In this document: positions 27,813-36,636 of the stretch, piece by piece
How the letters are laid out: each line of letters starts with the position of its first letter
How positions within the stretch are numbered: position 1 is the stretch's first letter
Assembly: GCA_015486075.1 (NCBI GenBank)
Contig: WFSG01000001.1
Coordinates: 1 to 53,250 of the forward strand
Direction: 5' to 3'
Source: Deltaproteobacteria bacterium
GTDB taxonomy: Bacteria > Desulfobacterota > Desulfomonilia > UBA1062
DNA length: 53,250 bases
The notes under the pieces: generated by a model
The model's database searches: none
What the model was told of the DNA's origin: nothing
The model's input: only the letters and a program-made list of their open reading frames with translations
Made by a program: the position numbers and the translations under genes

Positions 27813-28199
27813 TCACAAGCCTGATTTCACGAACCTTGTTGCCAGGGATATCCTCTTATGACCCGAGACGCGAAGCACATCCAGTACTTTTACCACCCTG
27901 TAGTATGGTATGTCCCTCTGGGCCTCTATAATTATATCCCTGTCTATTGGAAGAGATCTTGCTGCCTCCATGCTGGATCGCTTTCCATCCAGGAATATAC
28001 CGTTACTTGCTATGACAACGTAAACGGCTTGTTTTGTAATGTGTCCACCTGTTGAGGCCTCGGGCAGGGTAACTCTTGTCTGCCTTATTGGCTCACCCAT
28101 GGAAAGAAGAAAAAATATAAGGAGCAGAAACACCACGTCTACCAGGGGTGCAATGTCAAGTCTTGTTATGTCCTTATCCTTCTGCCTTCTGAACCTCAC
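27813..28199 (-). CDS. exbD: ExbD/TolR-type biopolymer transport protein
   Basis: About 128 residues with one N-terminal membrane helix carrying the proton-path Asp (LDIAPLVDVVFLLLIFFLL), then a small periplasmic domain. With ExbB it forms a proton-driven motor that energises TonB-type or Tol-type outer-membrane processes. I prefer the GTG at 28199, preceded by AGGGGG, which overlaps the exbB 3' end by 26 nt; an upstream start at 28268 would add 23 atypical residues. No TonB or TonB-dependent receptor is visible here. Confidence 0.85.
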   Translation of the reverse strand: MRFRRQKDKDITRLDIAPLVDVVFLLLIFFLLSMGEPIRQTRVTLPEASTGGHITKQAVYVVIASNGIFLDGKRSSMEAARSLPIDRDIIIEAQRDIPYYRVVKVLDVLRVSGHKRISLATRFVKSGL

Positions 28200-28806
28200 G
28201 GCTTCCCCCTTTAAGGTATTCAAGGATCCTTGAGCTTGTCTTCTCCATCTCGCTGAGAAGGTAATCACTCCTCGCTATGAGAAAACGATAAGCTATGTAT
28301 ACGGGTATACCTATGGAAAGCCCGGCTGCAGTTGTTATGAGCGCTTCAGATATACCGGATGCCAGCATCTGGCTGTGCATGCCTTGTATGCCTATAGCAT
28401 TAAAGGACTTTATCATGCCAGAGACCGTGCCAAGCAATCCAAGTAAAGGGGATATCGTGGCAATCGTCCCAAGCACGTCGATGTATCTCTCGATTGTGTA
28501 AGCAGCCCTTGTGCCTGCCTCTTCCATGTAATCCTTTATTATTGCCCTTGGCATACTCACATTCCTGGCTGCTGCCAATACAACAAGGCATATGGGTGAC
28601 GTACTCCTCTTACATAATTCTTCCAGGTCGCCAAGCCTGCCCATCCTTATAAGCCGTTCCATCTCCTGTACAAGATCGGATGGTATTATATTGTCCTGCC
28701 TTAAAGAATATAGCCTTTCCAGAAAGATCGCCACTGCGATTATTGAACAAACAAGCAGAGGCCACATCATGGGGCCCCCCTTTAAGAATAATTGCCATAG
28801 TGTCAT
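28174..28806 (-). CDS. exbB: MotA/TolQ/ExbB-type proton channel protein
   Basis: A 210-residue inner-membrane protein with three membrane segments: WPLLVCSIIAVAIFLERLY, and the pair around VLGTIATISPLLGLLGTVSGMI and GISEALITTAAGLSIGIPVYIAY. The TIATISPLLGLLGTVSGM motif is diagnostic for the family. I chose the ATG at 28806 with GGAGG 4 nt upstream; a longer open frame further upstream is not family-like. It is first in a two-gene unit with exbD and divergent from the isomerase-lipase operon. Confidence 0.9.
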   Translation of the reverse strand: MTLWQLFLKGGPMMWPLLVCSIIAVAIFLERLYSLRQDNIIPSDLVQEMERLIRMGRLGDLEELCKRSTSPICLVVLAAARNVSMPRAIIKDYMEEAGTRAAYTIERYIDVLGTIATISPLLGLLGTVSGMIKSFNAIGIQGMHSQMLASGISEALITTAAGLSIGIPVYIAYRFLIARSDYLLSEMEKTSSRILEYLKGGSREVQKAEG

Positions 28807-28864
28807 ACTTCCTCCCCGGATACAGGCTCGGGCAAGTCTATCGCATAACATGAAAACATTCAAC

Positions 28865-28893
28865 TTGGTTTGTAAGGACTTACCCTGTATAAT
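28865..28893 (+). promoter_or_regulatory. sigma70-type promoter of the isomerase-lipase operon
   Basis: TTGGTT (28865-28870) and a consensus TATAAT (28888-28893) are separated by 17 nt. Transcription would start near 28900, giving a leader of about 50 nt with a GAGGAGG ribosome-binding site before the ATG at 28949. Confidence 0.65.
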
Positions 28894-28948
28894 AATATAT
28901 CTAGCAAGCATTTCAATAATGCAACGACTACCTATGAGGAGGTTTTGC

Positions 28949-29662
28949 ATGGCTCTTGTAGAATATACCATGGAAGACAGGGTTGCAGTGCTAACCATGA
29001 ACAGCGGGGAGAATCGGTTTAACCTGGACTTTCTCGGGGCATTTCTGGATGCCCTCGATGAAATAGAAAACAAGACAGACGCAAATGCACTAGTAGTACG
29101 CTCATCACACGAAAAGATATTCTCGAACGGAATAGACTTGGAGTGGCTGCTCCCGTACATCCAGAGGGGAGATAAAGTAACGCCAAAAAAGTTTATATAT
29201 ACTCTGAACAAGCTCTTGAGAAGGGTGCTCATCTATCCCATGCCTACCATTGCTGCCATAACAGGGCATGCGTTTGCAGGAGGTGCCATACTCTGCTGCT
29301 GTTTTGATTTCCGATTCATGCGATCTGACAGGGGGTTCTTCTGCTTTCCCGAGGTCGACCTAGGAATACCCTTCCTACCCGGCATGGTAGCCATAGCAAA
29401 AAAGGCTATCCCCATGTACAAGTTTGAGGAGATGAAATACACGGGCAAGCGTCTCACTGCTGAAGAATGCGTGGAACACCATATAGTAATGAAGGCTTGC
29501 CACATAAACGACCTCATGGACGAGGCCTTAAGCTTTGCGAAAGGCCTGAACAAGAGACGGGAGATAATATCCGCCATGAAAGAAGGCATGTACGATGACA
29601 TCGTGCATATCATAGATGAAAAGGATCCATCAGTAATAGAGACCGGGAGGTTTAACGTGTAA
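28949..29662 (+). CDS. enoyl-CoA delta-isomerase-like crotonase (plant ECI type)
   Basis: A 237-residue crotonase-fold protein. The segments HEKIFSNGIDLEWL, MPTIAAITGHAFAGG and FMRSDRGFFCFPEVDLGIPF closely resemble plant delta3,delta2-enoyl-CoA isomerases as I remember them. The first hydratase glutamate (after the GG of the oxyanion loop) is replaced by hydrophobic residues, while the second (FPE) is kept; this fits an isomerase rather than a hydratase. Its role would be to move double bonds during unsaturated fatty acyl-CoA oxidation. The ATG at 28949 has GAGGAGG upstream. It overlaps the lipase gene by one base (TAATG). Confidence 0.8.
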   Translation: MALVEYTMEDRVAVLTMNSGENRFNLDFLGAFLDALDEIENKTDANALVVRSSHEKIFSNGIDLEWLLPYIQRGDKVTPKKFIYTLNKLLRRVLIYPMPTIAAITGHAFAGGAILCCCFDFRFMRSDRGFFCFPEVDLGIPFLPGMVAIAKKAIPMYKFEEMKYTGKRLTAEECVEHHIVMKACHINDLMDEALSFAKGLNKRREIISAMKEGMYDDIVHIIDEKDPSVIETGRFNV

Positions 29663-30744
29663 TGACATGTAGTCTTACAGTACTGGCCGGGGATAGGGCA
29701 TACAGGAAGATAAGGGATCAAGGCCTTAGAAAAGAAGATGTACGGATAGTGGCCGGTGCAGCGGGTGGACCCAAGTGGTTGGTCTTAAACGGGCTGGACA
29801 GGGCCATATTCTTTTACTGGTTACAGGACAACAAACGCGAGAAACCCCTGTTTCTCATAGGTTCTTCCATAGGTACGTGGCGGTTTGCGGCCATTGCGCA
29901 AAGGCATGCAGAAAAAGCTTACAATGGTTTTGAGGATGTCTACATACACCAGAGATACACGCACAGGCCCACCCCGAAAGAGGTGTCCGAGGAGGCAAGG
30001 CGCATGCTCTCGCTCTACATGGGCCAGCAAGGAATAAAGGATATACTCTCGCATCCATACATGCGCCTGAACATCATGACAACACTGTCAAGACCAATAG
30101 TATCCATGAAAAACACCAAGGCCCTATGGCCTCCAGTTATCCTTGCCGCAATACTCAACTCCTTTAATAGAAAAAGCCTGGGCCTTTTTTTTGAGAGGAC
30201 CCTTTTCTACGACAGGAGAGACAGACCACCCTTCTTTTCAATGAGCGGGTTCCCTATAAACAGGATCCCCCTTTCTGAAGAGAATGTGAGACCTGCCATA
30301 CTGGCCTCAGGATCCATCCCCATTGTAATGAACGGTATAAAGGACATACCAGGAGCGCCTCCAGGGGTATACAGGGACGGCGGCATTATTGACTACCACC
30401 TGGACATACCCTTTACAAAAGACGATGACTCCATCGTGCTATTTCCTCACTACATGGACAGAATAATACCCGGATGGTTTGATAAACCCCTCAACTACAG
30501 GCGCCCTAACCCATCGAACATGGAAAACGTTATACTCTTGTGTCCCTCAAGGGACTTCGTAGAGAGGCTTCCATACTCCAGGATACCCACGAGGGACGAT
30601 TTCAAGATATTCAAAGGCAGGGACAAGCAGCGCATCACATACTGGAAAAAGGTGGTAGCTGAAAGCAACAGGCTAGGTGACGAATTTCTGGACATGGTAG
30701 AGAAGGAAACCATAGGGGAAAAGATTAAAAAGCTCTCAGTTTGA
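29662..30744 (+). CDS. patatin-like phospholipase/acyl hydrolase
   Basis: A 360-residue protein with the Ser-Asp dyad of patatins: the nucleophile elbow G-S-S-I-G at 67-71 (Ser69) and the DGG motif in VYRDGGIIDYH (Asp about 238). The oxyanion-type AGAAGGPKW lies near residue 32. No signal peptide is seen, so it should act in the cytoplasm on membrane lipids or lipid stores. Translational coupling to the isomerase gene suggests that it releases acyl chains for beta-oxidation. A long heptad element begins a few bases after its stop. Confidence 0.85.
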   Translation: MTCSLTVLAGDRAYRKIRDQGLRKEDVRIVAGAAGGPKWLVLNGLDRAIFFYWLQDNKREKPLFLIGSSIGTWRFAAIAQRHAEKAYNGFEDVYIHQRYTHRPTPKEVSEEARRMLSLYMGQQGIKDILSHPYMRLNIMTTLSRPIVSMKNTKALWPPVILAAILNSFNRKSLGLFFERTLFYDRRDRPPFFSMSGFPINRIPLSEENVRPAILASGSIPIVMNGIKDIPGAPPGVYRDGGIIDYHLDIPFTKDDDSIVLFPHYMDRIIPGWFDKPLNYRRPNPSNMENVILLCPSRDFVERLPYSRIPTRDDFKIFKGRDKQRITYWKKVVAESNRLGDEFLDMVEKETIGEKIKKLSV

Positions 30745-30751
30745 AAAGCTA

Positions 30752-31003
30752 GTGGGGTATAGGGTGCAAGGTATAAGGTATAGGTCTCAGGTATCGGGTT
30801 CCAGGTGCCGGGTAAAAGAAAAAAGCACAGAGACACAAAGTTTAAGGACATGGTGCAAGGTATAAGGTACAAGGCAAGGCACAGAGTAAAACAAGTGTAA
30901 GGTGTAAGGTATAGGGTCGATAGGTAAAAGCATGGGTGGTAACAGTCTTGAAGACAGAAGTGCTGTGTATCATGTAAACAACGTGGCCGCTGAGGGCTGA
31001 AAG
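30752..31003 (+). repeat. GGTNNNR heptad element, copy 4 (long form)
   Basis: Read 5' to 3' after the lipase stop, 7-nt units GGTATAG, GGTGCAA, GGTATAA and GGTATA lead into the conserved central block at 30783-30841 (units GGTCTCA, GGTATCG, GGTTCCA, GGTGCCG, GGTAAAA, then a purine run and CACAGAGACACAAAG). More heptads follow (to 30916). A distal module at 30930-31003 contains AACAGTCTTGAAGACAGA and GAGGGCTGAAAGCC. The same order is seen, inverted, in copies 5, 6 and 8. The 334-nt gap between lipase and HAD genes contains nothing else recognisable. Confidence 0.9.
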
Positions 31004-31078
31004 CCAACTAAAACATAGGTTGGTTTGAGAAAATAGAAGCTCACCAAGACTGAGGTTTAGAATAAAAAAGGATAATAC

Positions 31079-31876
31079 ATGAAGCCCATATCCAAGATCT
31101 CAATCGAAGAATGCAACGCCATAGAAGTGATATTCTTTGATATAGATGATACCTTTACACTGGACGGCAAGATTCCAAAGGAATCGTACGGGGCGCTGTG
31201 GGCATTGAAAGATGCAGGGTTGGCCCTGATACCTGTTACCGGCAGACCCGCCGGGTGGTGTGACCATATTGCCCGCATGTGGCCAGTAGATGGTGTCATC
31301 GGCGAGAACGGGGCCTTTTATTTCTACTACGACGATGAAGAAAGAAGGCTCAGGCATAGGTATTTTTTTCCACCTGACCAGGTGGAAATGGAAAGGGCAG
31401 AGTTAAATAGCATAAGGGAGGAGATCTTGAAACGCGTGCCAGGTGCAGGCCTTGCATCTGACCAGGCATACCGCATCTTTGACCTGGCGATAGACTTTGC
31501 CGAGGACGTAGGTCCCTTACCTTCAAGTGCAGTAGACAAGATCTGCAAGATATTTTCGGATCACGGGGCGAGATACAAGGTGAGCTCCATCCATGTGAAC
31601 GGCTGGTTCGGAGACTATGACAAGCTCACCATGGTTAACTTCTTCATGCAGGAAAGGCTGGGCATTGAGCCCGAAGAAGCTGTTAGAACGGCCTTGTTCG
31701 TGGGCGATTCCCCGAACGACGAGCCTATGTTCTGTTACTTCGGGCTCAGCGTGGGTGTTGCCAATGTAACAAGGTTCAAGGATACATTGAAATACCTTCC
31801 GACGTACGTCACTAAGGCAAGGGGTGGTATAGGATTTGCGGAGATGTCAAGGATTATACTTAAAAAGAGAAAATAA
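31079..31876 (+). CDS. HAD-superfamily phosphatase (Cof/MPGP-like, type IIB)
   Basis: A 265-residue HAD hydrolase. Motif I is F-D-I-D-D-T with nucleophile Asp21 and Asp23, motif II the T in PVTGRPAGW, a conserved Lys (KLTMVNF) provides motif III, and motif IV is FVGDSPNDEPMF. A cap domain of type C2 lies between motifs II and III. Proteins of this group remove phosphate from sugar phosphates such as mannosyl-3-phosphoglycerate or sucrose/trehalose phosphates; the exact substrate cannot be read. It precedes the flavoprotein-DUF362-kinase operon by 24 nt and may belong to it. Confidence 0.85.
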   Translation: MKPISKISIEECNAIEVIFFDIDDTFTLDGKIPKESYGALWALKDAGLALIPVTGRPAGWCDHIARMWPVDGVIGENGAFYFYYDDEERRLRHRYFFPPDQVEMERAELNSIREEILKRVPGAGLASDQAYRIFDLAIDFAEDVGPLPSSAVDKICKIFSDHGARYKVSSIHVNGWFGDYDKLTMVNFFMQERLGIEPEEAVRTALFVGDSPNDEPMFCYFGLSVGVANVTRFKDTLKYLPTYVTKARGGIGFAEMSRIILKKRK

Positions 31877-31900
31877 TAAGCTTAGGGAAAGGAGCAATAT

Positions 31901-33604
31901 ATGTCGGTAAAGGGCTTTAGCAGGAAATCCTGGCGATCCATACTCAAATGGGGAGACCCAAACTATTTCAATCCACCAAAGAAACGGCTCATAAACTACA
32001 TGAAAGAACACCTGGGTGTAAGAGAAGAGGACATCTCAAGGCCCCACCTACCAGGCCTTGAAGAGGTCAAGGTAGATAAGAAACCAAGTCTAGATGAGAA
32101 GGCCCTCAAGGACATTGAGAACATTGTAGGCAAAGAGAACGTGGACACATCGGACTACGAGAGGGTAAGGCACAGCATGGGTTATACCTACATTGACATT
32201 GTGAAGTTGAGGCTAGAGGATGTGAAGAACCTTGTGGATTGCGTGGTATACCCGAGGGACGAGGACGATGTGGTGAAGATCCTCAATTTCTGTGACAAGA
32301 ACAAGATCCCCATCATAGCGTTCGGAGGAAGGTCTGGTGTTTCAAGGGGACTTGAGCCCACTAAGGGCGGGCTAAGCCTTGACCTCACAAGGCACATGAA
32401 CAAGGTGACGAGCGTGAACGAGCTCAACATGAGCGCAACAGTACAGCCAGGTATATTTGGACCCGACTACGAGGCATACCTGAATAACTACAGGACGCCA
32501 TATTCAACCACTGGATATACCTGCGGGCACTTCCCGCAGTCCTTCGAGTATTCAACTGTGGGTGGATGGGTTGTAACAAGGGGTGCAGGCAGCCTGTCTA
32601 CGGGATACGGCAAGATAGAGGACATGGTGCTGGGCCTTAGATTTGCAACACCGAAAGGCATGATAGTAATAAGGGACTACCCCAGGGCAGCAACCGGGCC
32701 TGACTTGAGACACGTTGTTATAGGGAGCGAGGGGACACTCGGAGTACTTACCGAGGTCACGCTCAAGATATGGCGCTTCAGACCATCTAATAGGGTCATG
32801 TTTTCGTTCCTGTTCAAGGACTGGGAAAACACGGTCGCTTGCATGAGGGAGATAATGCAGGGCGAGTTTGGTGTGCCCCATATGTTCCGCATATCCGATG
32901 CAGAGGAAACTTCCATTGCATTCATGGTAGAAGGTATTACAGGCACGCCCATTGACAAGATACTCGAACTAAGGGGTTTCGTTGACGGCAAGAGGTGCAT
33001 CATGATAGCGGCGACAGAGGGCGACAAGGACAGGGGCAGACTCATAAAGAAAAAAGCAAGGGCCCTGGCAAAGAAACACGGAGCAATGAGCCTGGGCTCA
33101 ATTGCAGTAAAGGGATGGTACAAGCACCGCTATGCAGACCCGTACCTTAGGGAGGATCTCATGGACATGAAGGTGATGACAGACACCCTTGAGACCTCCT
33201 GCACGTGGGATAACATAATGCAGGTATGGTCTGGCATGCGTGAGGCAGTGAAGGCAAGGCCCAATTCAATATGCATGGTACATGCCTCGCATGCGTACGA
33301 AAACGGTGCAAACCTCTACGTCATATTCATATCAAGGATAAAGCCGGGCGACGAGGTAGATGATTACCTTAACTACCAGAGCGCAATAATTGAGGCCATA
33401 ATAAAAAACGGTGGAAGCCTTTCTCATCATCACGGCGTTGGAAAGATGCTGGCCCCTTGGTACGAAGACTATATGGGTAAGACCTCGATGGGGCTACTGA
33501 GGGCAATAAAGACACATTTGGATCCAAACAATATAATGAACCCGGGTGGCACGCTTGCCCTTGATTTCAAAGGCAAGAAGGGGAGACCACTTCCGGCTAA
33601 GTAA
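31901..33604 (+). CDS. FAD-linked oxidase, alkyldihydroxyacetonephosphate-synthase-like
   Basis: A 567-residue flavoprotein of the VAO/PCMH fold. The FAD-binding domain includes IAFGGRSGVSRG, GYTCGHFP and TGPDLRHVVIGSEGTLGVLT. The C-terminal half ends with HHH (509-511, SHHHGVGK) and the LDPNNIMNPGG end motif. The early WG motif, the triple His and the overall length match alkyl-DHAP synthases, which exchange the acyl chain of acyl-DHAP for a fatty alcohol to make ether lipids; related bacterial proteins may instead oxidise glycerol-like or hydroxy-acid substrates. AAGGAG precedes the ATG. It is followed after 11 nt by DUF362 and then an FGGY kinase. Confidence 0.8.
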   Translation: MSVKGFSRKSWRSILKWGDPNYFNPPKKRLINYMKEHLGVREEDISRPHLPGLEEVKVDKKPSLDEKALKDIENIVGKENVDTSDYERVRHSMGYTYIDIVKLRLEDVKNLVDCVVYPRDEDDVVKILNFCDKNKIPIIAFGGRSGVSRGLEPTKGGLSLDLTRHMNKVTSVNELNMSATVQPGIFGPDYEAYLNNYRTPYSTTGYTCGHFPQSFEYSTVGGWVVTRGAGSLSTGYGKIEDMVLGLRFATPKGMIVIRDYPRAATGPDLRHVVIGSEGTLGVLTEVTLKIWRFRPSNRVMFSFLFKDWENTVACMREIMQGEFGVPHMFRISDAEETSIAFMVEGITGTPIDKILELRGFVDGKRCIMIAATEGDKDRGRLIKKKARALAKKHGAMSLGSIAVKGWYKHRYADPYLREDLMDMKVMTDTLETSCTWDNIMQVWSGMREAVKARPNSICMVHASHAYENGANLYVIFISRIKPGDEVDDYLNYQSAIIEAIIKNGGSLSHHHGVGKMLAPWYEDYMGKTSMGLLRAIKTHLDPNNIMNPGGTLALDFKGKKGRPLPAK

Positions 33605-33615
33605 GGAGAATCTGG

Positions 33616-34989
33616 ATGGCAAGCAAAAAGATAGTGTCCATCGTAAAGGGACAAAGGCCGTTTACTGCCTTGAAGATTGAAGAGATGGTCAGGAAGGCGG
33701 TTGAACTCGTAGGTGGTCTTTCTGAAAAGGTAAAGTCTGGCGATCACGTTGTCATAAAGCCAAACCTATTTGCCCCCTACCCACCCCCGGTATCCGTTGA
33801 CAGGAAGGTCATAGCATCAGTGGTAAGGTTGGCAAAAGAGCTCGGTGCAGCAAAGGTTACGGTTATAGAGGGTGTAAGCGTGGGTACACTAATGAAACGG
33901 ATAAACCTTTACTCAAAGTCCCAGGACATGGCAAGGGGCCTCACCAGCATCGAAGTTATGAAGCTACTGGGCGTGAAGAAAGCGGTTGAAGATGCAGGGG
34001 GAGAGGTAATTGGCCTTGAGGATGCAGAAAAGCTGCACGTAGACATAAAGGGTGGGAAGGCCCTGCACAGGGTTAATTACCCAAGGCTAGTACTTGATGC
34101 CGATTGCTTCATAAATATACCAGCAATGAAGACACACACCATGACCATGGTCACACTTGCCATAAAGAACCTACAGGGTCTGTTAGATGAAAAGGACAGG
34201 TACTTCTCGCACAGGGACGACCTTGATCAACACATGGTGGACATCAACAAGATAAGGCTGCCTGATTTTGTAGTCCTTGACGGGCTAATAGGCATGGAAG
34301 GTATGGGTGCAGGGGAGACAGGAAGTCCGGTCGAGATGGGTATCATAATGGCTGCAGAAGACCCGGTCTCAATCGATAGCATTGCCTCCATGTGCATGGG
34401 CATAGATAATCCACTCATAGTGGGTACAACCAGGATAGCTGCACACGATGGCCTCGGCATTGCAAATCCCTTTGAGATAGAGGTTAGGGGTAACGCGGTT
34501 GAAGATGTAAAGAGAAAATTCCTTTTACCCTTCAATTATACCCAGCCCATTGATACGCTAGTGACAGGTGTCTACCCGAACATTGACCTTTATATAGGTG
34601 GGGCATGCCCCACATGCTGGCTCATGACTGCGCTGGTAGAGGGAACGCTTGGGTCAATACCAAAGAGGTTTACCCTCATAGTAGGGGTCGACCCAAAGGT
34701 TCCACCAGGTTTCTCACCCGATCTGGAGCACACTTTTTTCCTGGGAGATTGTGCATTGAGCACTTCCGGGGACCTCAAGGAGATAAGGAACGCGATGTTG
34801 CTAGCCGGGATAGATAACTTCCTAGGAGGTTGTCCACCGTACGAGCCTGCTCTGGTAAAGCTTGAGAGTATACTTATGGAAAAGGGATATATAAATGAGG
34901 GAGACCTTATAAACAAGGCCAGGGAACAGCAGAAAAAATTCTTTGATTATTATAAAGGCCAGGACGAGACATGGGAACCTGACCTTTAA
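33616..34989 (+). CDS. DUF362-domain protein
   Basis: A 457-residue soluble protein of the DUF362 family: VVIKPNLFAPYPPP near residue 47, PAMKTHTMTMVTLAIKNLQG near 173, and VLDGLIGMEGMGAGETG near 220. Conserved cysteines appear in GACPTCW, GDCALST and LGGCPPYEP, possibly for metal or Fe-S binding, but the 2[4Fe-4S] domain found in some members is absent. The biochemical role of the family is not settled. Gene spacing of 11 nt on either side shows it is co-translated with the flavoprotein and the FGGY kinase. Confidence 0.8.
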   Translation: MASKKIVSIVKGQRPFTALKIEEMVRKAVELVGGLSEKVKSGDHVVIKPNLFAPYPPPVSVDRKVIASVVRLAKELGAAKVTVIEGVSVGTLMKRINLYSKSQDMARGLTSIEVMKLLGVKKAVEDAGGEVIGLEDAEKLHVDIKGGKALHRVNYPRLVLDADCFINIPAMKTHTMTMVTLAIKNLQGLLDEKDRYFSHRDDLDQHMVDINKIRLPDFVVLDGLIGMEGMGAGETGSPVEMGIIMAAEDPVSIDSIASMCMGIDNPLIVGTTRIAAHDGLGIANPFEIEVRGNAVEDVKRKFLLPFNYTQPIDTLVTGVYPNIDLYIGGACPTCWLMTALVEGTLGSIPKRFTLIVGVDPKVPPGFSPDLEHTFFLGDCALSTSGDLKEIRNAMLLAGIDNFLGGCPPYEPALVKLESILMEKGYINEGDLINKAREQQKKFFDYYKGQDETWEPDL

Positions 34990-35000
34990 GGAGGTATGCC

Positions 35001-36560
35001 ATGGGTGAAAAGAATTACATTATAGCCATTGACTCGGGTACGCAGAGTGTAAGGGCAATACTGTTCGACAGGGATGGCAACGAGCTGGCAAGTGCCCAGG
35101 CACCCCACGAACCTTACTTCTCGCTAAAGCCTGGCTGGTCTGAGCAGAGACCCGAGGACTATTGGGAGAAACTCCTAAGGGTCACGAATGAGCTCATGCA
35201 AAAGGTAGAAGTAAACAAGGACGAGATAGCAGGCATAGGCATAACCACGCAGAGAGGGACATTAATACCCCTTGACGCAGAAGGTACTCCCCTGAGACCA
35301 GCCATCATATGGCTTGACCAGCGGACCACTGCCGAGCCACCCGAGCTTGGCACGGGGGCAAAGCTACTCTTTGGTATAGCAGGACTGTCCGACGCCATAA
35401 GGTATGTCCAGAAGAACTCAAAGTTCGTCTGGATAAGGGCAAACGAGCCAGAGGTCTACGGTAAAACATACAAGTTCGCCCAGGTATCCGGCTGGTTTGT
35501 GAAAAAGCTCACTGGCGAATTCAAGGACTCGGTCGGCATGGTTACTGGTCTCTGGCCCCTTGATTACAAGAAGCTCAAGTGGCACTCGTTAAAGCCAGCT
35601 TACACGGCCTTTGGCATCAGCAAAGAACAGTTATTCGACCTGTATACACCTGACACCATCCTGGGTTACGTCACCAAAGAGGCTTCAACTGAGACGGGGC
35701 TTCCAGAGGGTCTTCCCGTGGTTGTAGGTGGAGGGGACAAGCAGTCAGAACTATTGGGGGCAGGCGCAATAGAGCCTGATATCGGGGTGATAAGTTTTGG
35801 TACGGCAACTGCCATGGAGGTAATAACGAGAAAATACATAGCAGACAAGAAACTCAGGTTTTTCACGTGGCCTGCTGCTATTACAAATGCGTGGGACATC
35901 GAGATGTTTATATACAGGGGCTTCTGGATGGTAACATGGTTCAAGCAGGAGTTCGGCCAGCGGGAAGCCATGGAGGCTGAGAAAAGAGGCGTGGCACCTG
36001 AGGTAGTCTTTGACGAGATAATAAAGGATATACCACCGGGTTCCATGGGCCTCATGCTTCAGCCTTACTGGACACCCATGGTCTACGAAAAATACGCAAA
36101 GGGTTCCATCATAGGCTTCGGTGATGTCCACACTAGAGCTCACGTGTACAGGGCCATACTCGAGGGCCTTGGGTACGAGCTTAGAAGACTCTACGAATTC
36201 GTACACGAGAGAACAGGCAATGAACTGAAAGAAATAAGGGTCGGAGGCGGTGGATCAAGAAGCGACGTTGCCGTTCAGATAGCGGCCGACATCTTTAACC
36301 TTCCAGCGTATAGGCTTGCCACACACGAGATATGTGCCCTGGGTGCAGCAATCGATGCCGCTGTTGCAGTTGGCATGTATACAAGCTTCGAAGAGGCGGT
36401 CTCGCACATGGTAAGGAAAGGAAAGGCCTTTGAACCTGACCCCAGAAACCATGTTATATACGAGGAACTCTACCAGGGCGTGTACAAAAAGACATACAAG
36501 GCCCTGGAGCCCATGTACGAGAAGATAGCAAAGGTAACAGGCTATCCCCCTGATGATTAA
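35001..36560 (+). CDS. FGGY-family carbohydrate kinase
   Basis: A 519-residue kinase with the sugar-kinase actin-like fold. Phosphate-1 motif is AIDSGTQSVRAILFD at the start; GIGITTQRGTLIPLD and WLDQRTT match the substrate loop; GVISFGTATAMEV and the C-terminal RVGGGGSRSDVAVQIAAD and CALGAAIDAAVAVG motifs give the adenosine pocket. It resembles glycerol/xylulose kinases, and the partner genes favour a glycerol-like or alkyl-glycerol substrate; this is inference. AAGGAGG precedes the ATG. It ends the operon. Confidence 0.87.
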   Translation: MGEKNYIIAIDSGTQSVRAILFDRDGNELASAQAPHEPYFSLKPGWSEQRPEDYWEKLLRVTNELMQKVEVNKDEIAGIGITTQRGTLIPLDAEGTPLRPAIIWLDQRTTAEPPELGTGAKLLFGIAGLSDAIRYVQKNSKFVWIRANEPEVYGKTYKFAQVSGWFVKKLTGEFKDSVGMVTGLWPLDYKKLKWHSLKPAYTAFGISKEQLFDLYTPDTILGYVTKEASTETGLPEGLPVVVGGGDKQSELLGAGAIEPDIGVISFGTATAMEVITRKYIADKKLRFFTWPAAITNAWDIEMFIYRGFWMVTWFKQEFGQREAMEAEKRGVAPEVVFDEIIKDIPPGSMGLMLQPYWTPMVYEKYAKGSIIGFGDVHTRAHVYRAILEGLGYELRRLYEFVHERTGNELKEIRVGGGGSRSDVAVQIAADIFNLPAYRLATHEICALGAAIDAAVAVGMYTSFEEAVSHMVRKGKAFEPDPRNHVIYEELYQGVYKKTYKALEPMYEKIAKVTGYPPDD

Positions 36561-36636
36561 AACAAACCGCCAGTTGCCAGGTATAAAACCGTAGGTTGGG
36601 ACGAATTCTAACCTTGGCAAAAATCCGTCTTTGCTT

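Noticed and set aside
28807-29232. N-terminal extension of ExbB across the divergent promoter
   Set aside because: The extension is antisense to the isomerase gene and its promoter; the ATG at 28806 has its own ribosome-binding site and gives the normal ExbB start.
30752-31003. CRISPR array
   Set aside because: Units are 7 nt with no spacers of constant length, and no cas genes are present.
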